A stretch of DNA of 64,000 nt from UBA7662 sp036787895. Lineage in GTDB: Bacteria; Bacteroidota; Bacteroidia; UBA7662. The stretch is from contig DAIQOK010000004.1 in the NCBI GenBank assembly GCA_036787895.1, forward strand, positions 1 through 64,000, written 5' to 3'. This document shows positions 8,472 to 17,279 of the stretch, piece after piece; position 1 is the stretch's first letter, and each line of letters opens with the position of its first letter. The position numbers and the translations under genes were made by a program. The notes under the pieces were generated by a model. That model was not told the DNA's origin and searched no databases. It saw nothing but the letters and a program-made list of their open reading frames with translations.

Positions 8472-8821
8472 AAAAGGAATTACATGCTCGTTGGGAGCAA
8501 TTAACCGTTAAACTTGAAGCTGAATTTGGTAAAAAACCGGATTTACAAAGTGTATTGTATCTGATTGGCGTAGATGTTTTGGGACAAGGGTTCCGTAAGT
8601 TTACCAAAGAGGAAAAACAAGATTTGATGCATATTGCCGTTTGTCGTTTGTTGATGTTTTCCGGTTATTATGAGCATGTTGGGAATGACGAGGAAGGCTG
8701 GCCACATTTTAAAGCCGTGAAAAAGGTACCTGGCATTAATTTGTTGGAACAGGAAGATTTACTCATCGCTCATGCCCTTTATTATTTTGAAGAAATAGAA
8801 TTTATAGCAACTGAAGCCTGA
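8468..8821 (+). CDS. Conserved hypothetical protein (117 aa)
   Basis: Unrecognised small cytoplasmic protein, predicted largely helical. Conspicuous segments are LYLIGVDVLGQGFRKFTKEEKQDLMHIAVCRLL, GYYEHVGNDEEGWPHF and a C-terminal acidic helix (LLIAHALYYFEEIEF). No catalytic motif, signal peptide or membrane helix is seen. It overlaps the omega-amidase stop by 4 bp (ATGA) and precedes a PPIase by 10 bp, so it is expressed with them. Similar short proteins in this position occur in other Bacteroidota as far as I recall, but no function is known. Confidence 0.75.
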   Translation: MKKELHARWEQLTVKLEAEFGKKPDLQSVLYLIGVDVLGQGFRKFTKEEKQDLMHIAVCRLLMFSGYYEHVGNDEEGWPHFKAVKKVPGINLLEQEDLLIAHALYYFEEIEFIATEA

Positions 8822-8831
8822 ATTTACTCTT

Positions 8832-9506
8832 ATGAAAAAGCTTATACCCTTTGCATTTTTAGTGTTTATCAGCCTGCAGAGCGTGGCTCAGAAATCAAAA
8901 AAGAACCAGAAAAAAGTAACCATGATTGAAATGCAAACCACCGCAGGTCGTATGCTCCTGCAACTTTACGATGAAACTCCGTTACATCGCGACAACTTTA
9001 TCAAATTGGCAGAAGAGGGTTATTATGATAGTCTGCTGTTTCACAGGGTAATTCGGGAATTTATGATACAAGGCGGAGACCCGGATTCGAAAAATGCGCC
9101 AAAGGGAAAACAATTGGGGCAAGGTGGACCGGGCTATACTGTACCTGCCGAGTTTATTGATAGCCTTATTCATTTGAAAGGAGCTTTAGCAGCGGCGCGT
9201 ACAGGTGATATGGTAAATCCTCAGAAGGCGTCGAGTGGTAGCCAGTTTTATATTGTTCAGGGACGAAAATTTACAGATGCTGAGTTGAACAGTCTGGAAA
9301 TGCGGAGCGGAAAAAAATACAGTGAAGAAGCCCGGGAAGCCTATAAAACGATAGGCGGAACACCTCATTTGGATGGCGCATACACCGTTTATGGTCGTGT
9401 AGTTGAAGGTTTGGATGTACTCGATGCTATAGGACAAGTGCCTACAGCACCTGGCGATCGCCCATTAGAAGATGTACGCATACTTTCTGTGAAAGTACTG
9501 AAATGA
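8832..9506 (+). CDS. Secreted cyclophilin-type peptidyl-prolyl isomerase
   Basis: Protein of 224 residues. A signal peptide (KLIPFAFLVFISLQSVAQ) precedes a lysine-rich linker and a cyclophilin domain: FHRVIREFMIQGGDP (catalytic Arg/Phe region), then a Bacteroidota-type insertion KGKQLGQGGPGYTVPAEF, SSGSQFYIVQGRKFTD and YTVYGRVVEGLDVLD. It should catalyse prolyl cis-trans isomerisation in the periplasm. It overlaps the exonuclease III gene by 4 bp (ATGA). Confidence 0.92.
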   Translation: MKKLIPFAFLVFISLQSVAQKSKKNQKKVTMIEMQTTAGRMLLQLYDETPLHRDNFIKLAEEGYYDSLLFHRVIREFMIQGGDPDSKNAPKGKQLGQGGPGYTVPAEFIDSLIHLKGALAAARTGDMVNPQKASSGSQFYIVQGRKFTDAELNSLEMRSGKKYSEEAREAYKTIGGTPHLDGAYTVYGRVVEGLDVLDAIGQVPTAPGDRPLEDVRILSVKVLK

Positions 9507-10273
9507 AAAAGATCATTTCATACAATGTAAACGGTATAAGAGCTGCTGAAAACAAAGGTTTATCGGAATGGCTGAAAACCGAAAATCCAGATATCCTCTG
9601 TTTGCAGGAATTGAAAGCCCAGGCCGATCAAATTAATATAGCCCTGTACGAAAGCCTGGGCTATTATTGTTATTGGCACCCTGCCGAAAAAAAGGGATAC
9701 AGTGGTGTGGGTATTCTAAGTAAAGAAAAACCAACCCATGTCGAAGTGGGTACAGGTACCGACTGGATTGATAATGAAGGAAGGGTGTTGAGAGCCGATT
9801 ACAACGACTTTAGCGTGATTAGTGTCTACCTGCCTTCAGGTTCGAGTGGCGACGAACGTCAGGCCTTTAAAATGAAGGTGCTGGCTTTTTTTGACGATTA
9901 CATATTTGAACTGCGTCAACGTTTTCCGAAACTGGTGATATGTGGAGATTACAATATTTGTCACCAGGCCATTGATATACACGATCCGGTAAGGAATGCG
10001 ACCATGTCGGGTTTTTTACCTGAAGAACGGGAATGGTTTAGTCAGTACCTGAGCAGGGGATTGGTAGATAGTTTCCGTACCCTTCATCCTGAACGTAAAA
10101 ACCAGTATTCCTGGTGGTCGTATCGGATGAACGCCCGGGCCAATAATAAAGGTTGGCGCATTGATTATACTATTATCTCTGAACCACTTAAATCGGTATT
10201 AAAATCGGCCAGCATTTTACCTGAGGCGCATCATTCTGATCATTGTCCCGTTGTAGTGGAATTAGCCATTTGA
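9503..10273 (+). CDS. xth: Exodeoxyribonuclease III (AP endonuclease)
   Basis: Protein of 256 residues of the endonuclease/exonuclease/phosphatase superfamily, acting in base-excision repair. Motifs: ISYNVNGIRAA (metal/phosphate contact Asn), LCLQELKA (metal-binding Glu34), SVYLPSG, GDYNICHQAIDIHDP (catalytic Asp/Asn), QYSWWSYRMNAR, GWRIDYTI and the terminal SDHCPVV (catalytic His). All active-site positions are intact. Starts within the stop of the upstream PPIase gene and is followed after 2 bp by the DUF4175 gene. Confidence 0.95.
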   Translation: MKKIISYNVNGIRAAENKGLSEWLKTENPDILCLQELKAQADQINIALYESLGYYCYWHPAEKKGYSGVGILSKEKPTHVEVGTGTDWIDNEGRVLRADYNDFSVISVYLPSGSSGDERQAFKMKVLAFFDDYIFELRQRFPKLVICGDYNICHQAIDIHDPVRNATMSGFLPEEREWFSQYLSRGLVDSFRTLHPERKNQYSWWSYRMNARANNKGWRIDYTIISEPLKSVLKSASILPEAHHSDHCPVVVELAI

Positions 10274-10275
10274 CC

Positions 10276-13200
10276 ATGAATGCTTATCAGCAACTGATCG
10301 ACAAACTTGACGGTTTCATCCGTAAATATTATCTCAATCAGATAGTTAAGGGAAGTTTATTGTTTCTGAGTTGGTTGTTACTGAGTTATTTGTTGGTATC
10401 TACGACAGAATTTTATGGTCAATTCGATCGTACAGGTCGGACACTTTTGTTTGTAGCTTTCATAGCTATAAACATTTGGTTATTAATTAAATACCTGTTT
10501 TTACCTTATGCAAAGCTTAATCGTTTAGGTCAGCGAATTTCACACGAAGAGGCGGCCTTGATTATTGGCCGGTTTTTTCCTGATGTTTCCGATAAACTAT
10601 TGAATACCATTCAATTACATCGGGAAGCTAAAGAATTACCTAATAATGAGCTTTTACTGGCAAGCATTGAACAACGTACCAGTCAATTGCGTCCTTTACC
10701 CTTCAATCAGGTCATTGATCTTAGTCAAAATAGAAGGTATTTCCGCTTTCTGTTACCTGTGCTTGTTGTATTTGTACTTGTCCTTTTCGCAGCTCCTACC
10801 ATTATAACTGATGCCGGTCAGCGGGTATTGAGGTACAATGAGGCTTTTGTGCCTATAGCTCCTTTCAATTTTGAATTGGTAAACGATACACTCGAAGTAG
10901 TTCAGTACTCAGATTACACCCTGAATTTAAAATTGAGTGGCACAGAATTTCCTGCCGAAGTATTCGTAGAAACAGCCAAAGGTCGTTTTAAGCTTGAAAA
11001 ATTAAGTCCAAACAGCTTCCGTTTTGTATTTAGAGAAATTCAGCAGGATTTGTCTTTTCGATTTGCGGCCAATAAGTTCTATTCCATGCCTTATGCGGTT
11101 AAGGTTTTGCCGAAACCCATCATTAATAAGTTTGAGGTTGTGTTGGATTATCCGGCCTATGTAGGTAAAAGGGATGAAAGACTAACCAATACCGGGGACT
11201 TACTCGTGCCCGAGGGCACCCAAATTCGCTGGGAATTTCAGGTAAAATCTGTGGACGGCGTTGAACTGTTTTACGATAGCGATTCATCCTCGGTAGCCGG
11301 TAAAAGGACAGGACTGAATTATACCCTGCAGAAAATCGCACGTACGAGTAGCGATTATACCATTAAGGCATATAATAACAGTAATCCGGGTGCCGAGATT
11401 ATGCGGTATAAGCTGAATGTTATCCCGGATGCATTTCCGGATATCCAATTGGAAGCTGCGCGTGATTCTAATGATCAGAAATTATTATATTTCTCCGGTG
11501 AAATTTCAGATGACTATGGTTTTTCATCACTGAAATTTAAGACCGAGATTACAGATGAAAAGGGAGGTAATCAGCGAAATTTTGAGCAGGCATTAACTGT
11601 ACCAAGTGGATTACGTCATTCATTTTATCACTATTTCGATCTCCGGCAATTGGATCTAAAAGCTGGTGAACAACTCACCTATTATTTTGAAGTTGGGGAT
11701 AACGACCAAATTCATGGTTCTAAAAAGCGTAAATCAACGGTTTTTACCTATCGTCAGCTATCTGAGCAGGAAACGCAGGTTGAAATCAATAAACAATCAG
11801 ATGCTATCGTCAACAAATTGAAGTCTGCTTTAAAGGAAGTACAGCAACTTCAACAGGATGCTGAAAAGTTAAAACGCAAGTTACAAGAACAAAAAAATCT
11901 GGGATGGGAAGATAAAAAACTATTGGAGCAGATTCAAAAGCGTGAATCGAATATTGAAGAACAACTCAAGGAGGTACGTAATCAGCTGCAGGAACAAACC
12001 GAGCTTAAAAAGGAGTTGGAACCGGATGCTGCCGACTTGCTCCAAAAGCAGGATGCCCTGAAAGAAATGGTTGAAAAGCTACTGAATGATGATCTGAAAA
12101 AGCTCCTGGAAGAACTCAAACAGATGATGCAACAGGATAAACAACCACAGTTGCAGGAGAAGCTTGATGCCTTGAAAATGGATAATAAAGACATCGCCAA
12201 AGAGTTGGACAGGATGCTCGCTTTTTTTAAGGCCATGGAGGTGGAGCAAAAGGCAGAACAAACTATGAAAGCCCTGGATAAATTGGCAGAAGAGCAAAAG
12301 AAGCTAGCACAGGAGAATGAAAAGCAGGCTACCAATCCGGAAAATGCGGCTCAGAAACAGCAGGAACTGAATGATAAATTCGACACACTAAAGGAGGAAA
12401 TGCGTGAACTGGAAGAGAAAAACGAAGCGCTGGAGCAACCACTAGACTTGAATGGCTTAAAGGAAGAAAGCCAGGAAATAAGTGAGGAAATGAAATCATC
12501 TTCAGGTGATTTGAAGCAAAAGAAACAACAACAAGCGGCTAAAAAACAGAAAGAAGCAGCTAAAAAAATGGAAGAACTGGCCAAAAAAATGCGAATGCAA
12601 ATGCAGTCGGGTCAGAAAGAACAGCTGGAATTGGATATTCGTGCACTTCGTCAATTGCTGGAGAACCTGGTGAAATTCAGTTTCGCGCAAGAGGCACTCA
12701 TGGATAGGTTAAAGGAGAATACCAATTACAGTCAGGCCTATGTTGAAATAGCTAAAGAACAATTTAAACTTCGCGAGGATGCAAGTTTAATTGAAGACAG
12801 TTTATTGGCATTGAGTAAGCGGGTAATGCAAATTCAGAGTTTTGTAAATAAGGAAATTGGTGATCTGAATGATCATTTGCAGAAAACAGTAGATCATCTG
12901 TCGAATCGCCAAACGCCTCAAGCCAGGGCGCGACAGCAGTATGCTATGACATCGGCAAATAATTTAGCTGTAATGCTAGCCGAAATTCTGAAGCAAATGC
13001 AACAGGAAATGGCCGAAATGGAATCGCAGAAAAGCGGTAGTGAGTCTCAGTGTATGAAGCCCGGTAAAAGCGGAAAGTCAAGCATGTCGAAATTGTCGCA
13101 GTTGCAGCAGGAACTCAATCAGCAAATGCAACAAATGAAATCCGGACAAAAACCTGGAGAACAAGGGCAACAAGGAAAGTCAGGACAACGAGGTAATCAG

Positions 13201-13623
13201 AGTAAAGAATTTTCAGAAGCAGCAGCCAGACAGGAAGCCATCCGCAGAGAATTGCAGAAGCTGAATGAGGAGTATAATAAGGATGGAAAAAAGCCGCTTG
13301 GTGATCTCGACCGTTTGGCCAAGGAAATGGAGAAGACGGAAAAGGAATTGGTCAATAAAATGCTTAGCCAACAAACCTTACGCCGGCAGCAAGAAATAAT
13401 GACACGCTTGTTGGAATCGGAACGGGCAGAGCGCGAGCGGGATGAAGAGGAAAGAAGAGAGAGCAAGTCTGCAGAAGAGAAACCAAAAGGCATACCGCCG
13501 GGATTTGAGGCATACCGCCGACAAAAAAGTCGCTCTGTTGATTTGTACCGCACCCTTACACCTGAACTGAATAGTTTCTACAAGGAGAAAGTCGACACTT
13601 ATTTCTTGCAAATTAATCGCTGA
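10276..13623 (+). CDS. DUF4175-family membrane/coiled-coil protein
   Basis: Very large protein (1115 residues). Two transmembrane helices lie near the N-terminus (LLFLSWLLLSYLLV and TLLFVAFIAINIWLLIKY), a third at about residue 160 (FLLPVLVVFVLVLFAAPTII), then beta-rich extracytoplasmic segments, then about 600 residues of Glu/Lys/Gln-rich coiled coil and low complexity (QQL-, KQ-, MQ-rich). This architecture matches the DUF4175 proteins of Bacteroidota. The ATG at 10276 gives an N-terminus beginning MNAYQQLIDKLDGFIRKYY; a start 33 bp upstream would overlap xth with no gain. Function unknown; a cell-envelope scaffold is plausible from shape only. It is followed within 2 bp by an RsbW-like ATPase. 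Confidence 0.88.
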   Translation: MNAYQQLIDKLDGFIRKYYLNQIVKGSLLFLSWLLLSYLLVSTTEFYGQFDRTGRTLLFVAFIAINIWLLIKYLFLPYAKLNRLGQRISHEEAALIIGRFFPDVSDKLLNTIQLHREAKELPNNELLLASIEQRTSQLRPLPFNQVIDLSQNRRYFRFLLPVLVVFVLVLFAAPTIITDAGQRVLRYNEAFVPIAPFNFELVNDTLEVVQYSDYTLNLKLSGTEFPAEVFVETAKGRFKLEKLSPNSFRFVFREIQQDLSFRFAANKFYSMPYAVKVLPKPIINKFEVVLDYPAYVGKRDERLTNTGDLLVPEGTQIRWEFQVKSVDGVELFYDSDSSSVAGKRTGLNYTLQKIARTSSDYTIKAYNNSNPGAEIMRYKLNVIPDAFPDIQLEAARDSNDQKLLYFSGEISDDYGFSSLKFKTEITDEKGGNQRNFEQALTVPSGLRHSFYHYFDLRQLDLKAGEQLTYYFEVGDNDQIHGSKKRKSTVFTYRQLSEQETQVEINKQSDAIVNKLKSALKEVQQLQQDAEKLKRKLQEQKNLGWEDKKLLEQIQKRESNIEEQLKEVRNQLQEQTELKKELEPDAADLLQKQDALKEMVEKLLNDDLKKLLEELKQMMQQDKQPQLQEKLDALKMDNKDIAKELDRMLAFFKAMEVEQKAEQTMKALDKLAEEQKKLAQENEKQATNPENAAQKQQELNDKFDTLKEEMRELEEKNEALEQPLDLNGLKEESQEISEEMKSSSGDLKQKKQQQAAKKQKEAAKKMEELAKKMRMQMQSGQKEQLELDIRALRQLLENLVKFSFAQEALMDRLKENTNYSQAYVEIAKEQFKLREDASLIEDSLLALSKRVMQIQSFVNKEIGDLNDHLQKTVDHLSNRQTPQARARQQYAMTSANNLAVMLAEILKQMQQEMAEMESQKSGSESQCMKPGKSGKSSMSKLSQLQQELNQQMQQMKSGQKPGEQGQQGKSGQRGNQSKEFSEAAARQEAIRRELQKLNEEYNKDGKKPLGDLDRLAKEMEKTEKELVNKMLSQQTLRRQQEIMTRLLESERAERERDEEERRESKSAEEKPKGIPPGFEAYRRQKSRSVDLYRTLTPELNSFYKEKVDTYFLQINR

Positions 13624-13625
13624 TC

Positions 13626-14039
13626 ATGGAAGGTCGCATCGTTATTCGTTCGGAGAGCCGCAATCTGTTAGTGATTGATGAACTCATTGATAGACTACAA
13701 TTGTGTATGAAGTTGAATGAGGATGATATTTTTAAAACGCGGCTGGTATTGTCTGAGGCTATACAGAATGCTATTATCCATGGAAATCACAATGACCCTG
13801 AAAAGACGGTAATTATAGATTATCGCTATGATGAGGTTAAATCAGAATTGTTTTTTTGTATCAGTGATCAGGGACCAGGTTTTGATTTGAGTACGCTGGT
13901 TGACCCTACTGCCGTTGAAAATAGGGAAAAGGAGGGCGGACGCGGTGTTTACTTCCTGCAAGCGTTTACAAATGGTTTGTCGTATTGTAATGAAGCCAAG
14001 GCTATAAAATTCAGTTTAAAAATGAACGAACCAAAATGA
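13626..14039 (+). CDS. RsbW-like ATP-binding protein (HATPase_c_2)
   Basis: Protein of 137 residues with a single GHKL ATPase fold like anti-sigma-factor serine kinases (RsbW/SpoIIAB). N box: LSEAIQNAIIHGNHNDP; G1 box: ISDQGPGFDLSTLVDP; G2-like: GGRGVYFLQAF. No receiver or membrane domain. The usual partners (STAS anti-anti-sigma, sigma-B type factor) are not next to it, so a switch role is inferred. It overlaps ybeY by 4 bp (ATGA) and belongs to the DUF4175-ybeY-mnmG run. Confidence 0.87.
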   Translation: MEGRIVIRSESRNLLVIDELIDRLQLCMKLNEDDIFKTRLVLSEAIQNAIIHGNHNDPEKTVIIDYRYDEVKSELFFCISDQGPGFDLSTLVDPTAVENREKEGGRGVYFLQAFTNGLSYCNEAKAIKFSLKMNEPK

Positions 14040-14479
14040 TTCGTTTTTATACGCATGAAGTAGATTTTCGGCTGTTAAATCAGCGAGACTTGAAATCCTG
14101 GATAATTCAGCAAAGTGAAACTGCGGGGTTTAATTGTGGTGAACTTAGCTACGTTTTTTGTAGCGATGAGTTTTTGCTGGAAATGAACAAAGAACATCTA
14201 CAACACGACTATTATACAGATATCATCACCTTTGATTATAGCGAAACAGCCAAGTTACTCCATGCCGAGTTTTATATCTCTATTGACCGAATTCGCGACA
14301 ATGCCATCGAAAATCATGTTAGTTTTGCAGAGGAATTACACCGGGTAATGATTCATGGCGTTTTGCATTTGTTGGGTTATGGCGACAAAACCGAGTCGGA
14401 AGCCAGGGAGATGCGACACTTAGAGAATGAAGCGCTTAAGGCGCGTAAGTTCCACGTGAAACAATACAGCCGAACATAA
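14036..14479 (+). CDS. ybeY: Endoribonuclease YbeY (rRNA maturation)
   Basis: Protein of 147 residues, involved in 16S rRNA 3' end maturation and ribosome quality control. The metal site reads RVMIHGVLHLLGYGDKTESE: the first two His of the canonical HGxLHLxGYDH motif are present, but the third ligand position holds Asp (GYGDK). To my knowledge this Asp variant is normal in Bacteroidota (GYKDKT). The N-terminal half has the short beta segments YVFCSDEFLLEMNKEHL and YYTDIITFDYS typical of the family. Its last codons contain the first parS-like site (14448-14463). Confidence 0.94.
   Translation: MIRFYTHEVDFRLLNQRDLKSWIIQQSETAGFNCGELSYVFCSDEFLLEMNKEHLQHDYYTDIITFDYSETAKLLHAEFYISIDRIRDNAIENHVSFAEELHRVMIHGVLHLLGYGDKTESEAREMRHLENEALKARKFHVKQYSRT
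14448..14463. other. parS-like site 1 (in ybeY 3' end)
   Basis: AGTTCCACGTGAAACA matches the parS consensus TGTTnCACGTGAAACA at all defined positions but the first. The palindromic core TTCCACGTGAAAC is shared exactly with sites 2 and 3. ParB proteins bind such sites near the chromosome origin in most bacteria. Confidence 0.7.
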
Positions 14480-14502
14480 CAGGTGTAGCTTCCCGACGGG
14501 CA

Positions 14503-14518
14503 TGTTCCACGTGAAACC
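14503..14518. other. parS-like site 2 (just before mnmG)
   Basis: TGTTCCACGTGAAACC matches TGTTnCACGTGAAACA at all defined positions but the last. It ends 8 bp before the TTG start of mnmG and 55 bp from site 1 on the same orientation, so ParB spreading here could also affect mnmG transcription. Confidence 0.75.
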
Positions 14519-14526
14519 TTAAGAAA

Positions 14527-16395
14527 TTGAACAAACAAGTTTACGATATTATTGTAGTTGGGGCCGGTCATGCAGGTTGTGAGGCGGCAGCTGCAGCAGC
14601 CAATATGGGCTCCAAGGTTTTGCTTATTACCATGAATATGCAAACCATCGCCCAGATGTCGTGCAACCCAGCCATGGGGGGGGTGGCCAAAGGACAGATA
14701 GTTAGAGAAATTGATGCGCTTGGCGGCTACTCAGGTATTGTAAGTGATAGGTCGGCGATTCAATTTCGAATGCTGAACCGCTCTAAAGGTCCGGCTATGT
14801 GGAGTCCACGCACTCAAAACGACCGCATGTTGTTTGCACAGGAGTGGCGAAGTATGTTGGAACAAACACCAAATGTCGATTTTTGGCAAGATACTGTAGT
14901 AAAACTCGACCTTAAAAACAACGAGATCAGCGGGGTTTATACCGCCATGGGAATTTATTTTCCATGTCGAGCAGTGGTACTTACCAATGGTACTTTTTTG
15001 AATGGTGTAATTCATATTGGAGAAAAACGGTTTGGAGGGGGAAGAAGTGGTGAAAAGGCGGCTACCGGAATCACGGAACAGTTAGTGGAATTGGGTTTTG
15101 AAGCAGGCCGTATGAAAACCGGAACACCACCTCGAATTGATGGTCGCTCTTTGGATTATACTAAAATGGAAGAACAACCCGGAGATACGCAGCCGGGTAA
15201 GTTTTCTTACAGCCGCGAGACCAAAGCGCTCAGCAAGCAACGCTCCTGTTGGATTACCTATACAAATACTGAAGTTCATGAAATTCTCAAAACAGGCTTC
15301 GACAAATCGCCCATGTATGCTGGCCGCATTCAAGGATTGGGTCCGCGTTATTGTCCTTCGATAGAAGATAAAATCAATCGTTTTGCTGAAAGAGACCGAC
15401 ATCAGATTTTTGTAGAACCCGAGGGTTGGACAACAGTAGAGGTCTATGTGAATGGATTTTCGACATCTTTACCTGAAGAAGTACAACAACAAGCATTGAA
15501 TAGTATACCGGGTTTTGAACAGGCTAAAATGTTCCGGCCCGGTTATGCCATCGAATACGATTATTTTCCACCTACACAGCTTTTTCCCACGTTACAAACC
15601 AAAATTTTCCCCAATCTTTTTTTTGCAGGCCAGATCAATGGTACCACCGGTTATGAAGAAGCAGCTTGCCAGGGTTTAATGGCAGGTATCAATGCGCACA
15701 ACCGGGTATTCGGCAAAGTTCCTTTTCTACTCAAACGATCGGATGCCTACATTGGCGTATTGATCGACGATTTAGTAAACAAGGGCACCGACGAACCTTA
15801 CCGTATGTTTACTTCACGCGCTGAGTACCGTATACTGTTGCGGCAAGACAATGCCGATTTGCGCCTCAGTGAAATGGGATATGCCATGGGATTATTGCCC
15901 GAAAAGCGCTGGGTAGATGTTCAGGAAAAATTGAAACAAACCGCTGCCATAACCAACTACCTTCAAAAGTTATCTGTTTTACCCGAAGAAATGAACCCGG
16001 TACTCGAAGCGATGGAAACGCCCGTTCTGACGCAAAAAGTAAAATTGGATGGCTTGTTGATGCGACCACAGTTAGGCTTAAACGACCTTCGAAAAGGCAG
16101 CGAGTTATTGGATAGTTTTTTGGCCGACTTTCCGTCAGATGTTGTCGAGGAAGCCGAAATTCAGTTAAAATATGCGCCTTACATTGAGAAGGAACATGAA
16201 TTGGCCCAGAAAATGGGTCATTTAGACGATATACGTATGCGGGAAGATTTTGATTATCATCAAATCACAGCCATGTCGAAAGAAGCCAGGGAGAAGTTAA
16301 GCCGATTAAAACCAATTTCTTTAGGACAGGCTTCGCGCATTAGTGGAATTTCGCCGGCCGATATTTCAATTTTAATGGTTTATCTCAATAAATAA
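14527..16395 (+). CDS. mnmG: tRNA U34 carboxymethylaminomethyl-modifying enzyme MnmG (GidA)
   Basis: Protein of 622 residues, full length. FAD-dependent partner of MnmE in modifying wobble uridine of tRNAs. N-terminal dinucleotide fold YDIIVVGAGHAGCEAAAAAA; SCNPAMGGVAKGQIVREIDALGG; GTFLNGVIHIG; GRMKTGTPPRID; FFAGQINGTTGYEEAACQG; FTSRAEYRILLRQDNADLRL; C-terminal MnmE-binding helices (SRISGISPADISILMVYL). The start is TTG at 14527: an in-frame TGA at 14512-14514 excludes anything further upstream. The 47 bp before it hold parS-like site 2. Confidence 0.97.
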   Translation: MNKQVYDIIVVGAGHAGCEAAAAAANMGSKVLLITMNMQTIAQMSCNPAMGGVAKGQIVREIDALGGYSGIVSDRSAIQFRMLNRSKGPAMWSPRTQNDRMLFAQEWRSMLEQTPNVDFWQDTVVKLDLKNNEISGVYTAMGIYFPCRAVVLTNGTFLNGVIHIGEKRFGGGRSGEKAATGITEQLVELGFEAGRMKTGTPPRIDGRSLDYTKMEEQPGDTQPGKFSYSRETKALSKQRSCWITYTNTEVHEILKTGFDKSPMYAGRIQGLGPRYCPSIEDKINRFAERDRHQIFVEPEGWTTVEVYVNGFSTSLPEEVQQQALNSIPGFEQAKMFRPGYAIEYDYFPPTQLFPTLQTKIFPNLFFAGQINGTTGYEEAACQGLMAGINAHNRVFGKVPFLLKRSDAYIGVLIDDLVNKGTDEPYRMFTSRAEYRILLRQDNADLRLSEMGYAMGLLPEKRWVDVQEKLKQTAAITNYLQKLSVLPEEMNPVLEAMETPVLTQKVKLDGLLMRPQLGLNDLRKGSELLDSFLADFPSDVVEEAEIQLKYAPYIEKEHELAQKMGHLDDIRMREDFDYHQITAMSKEAREKLSRLKPISLGQASRISGISPADISILMVYLNK

Positions 16396-16400
16396 ACAGG

Positions 16401-17279
16401 ATGGAAGTTTTAAAGGGCTGTCCGGCCTGTAACAACACTGATACCAAAGCCTTTCTGGCATGTAAGGATTATACGGTAAGTGGCGAAACCTTTCAGTTGA
16501 AACGCTGCAACAATTGCAGTTTAATTTTTACTGATCCACGACCGGATGCCGAAGCCATTTGGCCGTATTATAAGTCCGACACCTATGTCTCGCACAGCGA
16601 CGAAGCCGCGCCGGGATTAATTAATCGCATTTATCGCGAGGTGCGGAAAATTACCTTGAGAAATAAGGCAGGACTGGTTGCAAGATATGCCAAGGGCAAT
16701 AAATTAATGGACATAGGCGCTGGAACAGGAGCTTTCGCAGCGCATATGCTACATTTTGGCTGGGAGGTCATGGCTATCGAACCTGATGCCGGTGCACGTA
16801 AAATGGCTGCCGAACGGGGACTTAAAACGGGTGATGAATCGGACTTGCTTCAACACCCTTCCGTTGATGTGATTACCATGTGGCATGTGCTCGAACATGT
16901 ACATGAATTACAGGAAAGGGTTGCCACACTTTATCGTTTATTGTCGCCAGGGGGTATAGCGGTGATTGCAGTGCCTAATCCGGAGAGTGATGATGCCCTG
17001 CGTTATGGTCCCTTTTGGGCGGCGTATGACGTTCCTCGTCATTTATATCATTTTACACCGACTTCTATTCGTCAATTGTTTGAAAAACAAGGGTTTATCA
17101 GTGAAAAAACACACTGGATGCCCTTTGATCCTTTTTACATTGCCTTGTTAAGCGAACAATACAAAGCGGGTAAGCCACAATTGCTCCGGGGAGCTTGGTT
17201 TGGTTTTGTATCCTGGTTCAATAGTTTGTTGCGGAAAGACAGCTGTTCCAGCCAAATTTATATTTTCCGGAAAGTATGA
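16401..17279 (+). CDS. Class I SAM-dependent methyltransferase with N-terminal zinc ribbon
   Basis: Protein of 292 residues. The N-terminus has a four-Cys ribbon (GCPACNN ... RCNNCSLIF), followed by a linker (WPYYKSDTYVSHSD) and a Rossmann methyltransferase domain: motif I LMDIGAGTGAFAAHM, the acidic end of strand 2 in VMAIEPDAG, MWHVLEHVHELQE, and IAVPNPESDDALRYG. C-terminal part resembles methyltransferases acting on lipids or polysaccharide precursors (HLYHFTPTSIRQLFEKQGF). Substrate unknown. It overlaps the next gene by 4 bp. Confidence 0.88.
   Translation: MEVLKGCPACNNTDTKAFLACKDYTVSGETFQLKRCNNCSLIFTDPRPDAEAIWPYYKSDTYVSHSDEAAPGLINRIYREVRKITLRNKAGLVARYAKGNKLMDIGAGTGAFAAHMLHFGWEVMAIEPDAGARKMAAERGLKTGDESDLLQHPSVDVITMWHVLEHVHELQERVATLYRLLSPGGIAVIAVPNPESDDALRYGPFWAAYDVPRHLYHFTPTSIRQLFEKQGFISEKTHWMPFDPFYIALLSEQYKAGKPQLLRGAWFGFVSWFNSLLRKDSCSSQIYIFRKV

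Noticed and set aside
12079..12690. Ser/Cys/Phe-rich minus-strand frames inside the DUF4175 gene
   Set aside because: They arise from the reverse complement of Glu/Lys/Gln-rich coiled-coil codons.
14036..14479. YbeY as a degenerate, inactive protein because the third His is missing
   Set aside because: Asp at this position is, to my knowledge, the normal form in Bacteroidota, and all other motifs are intact.
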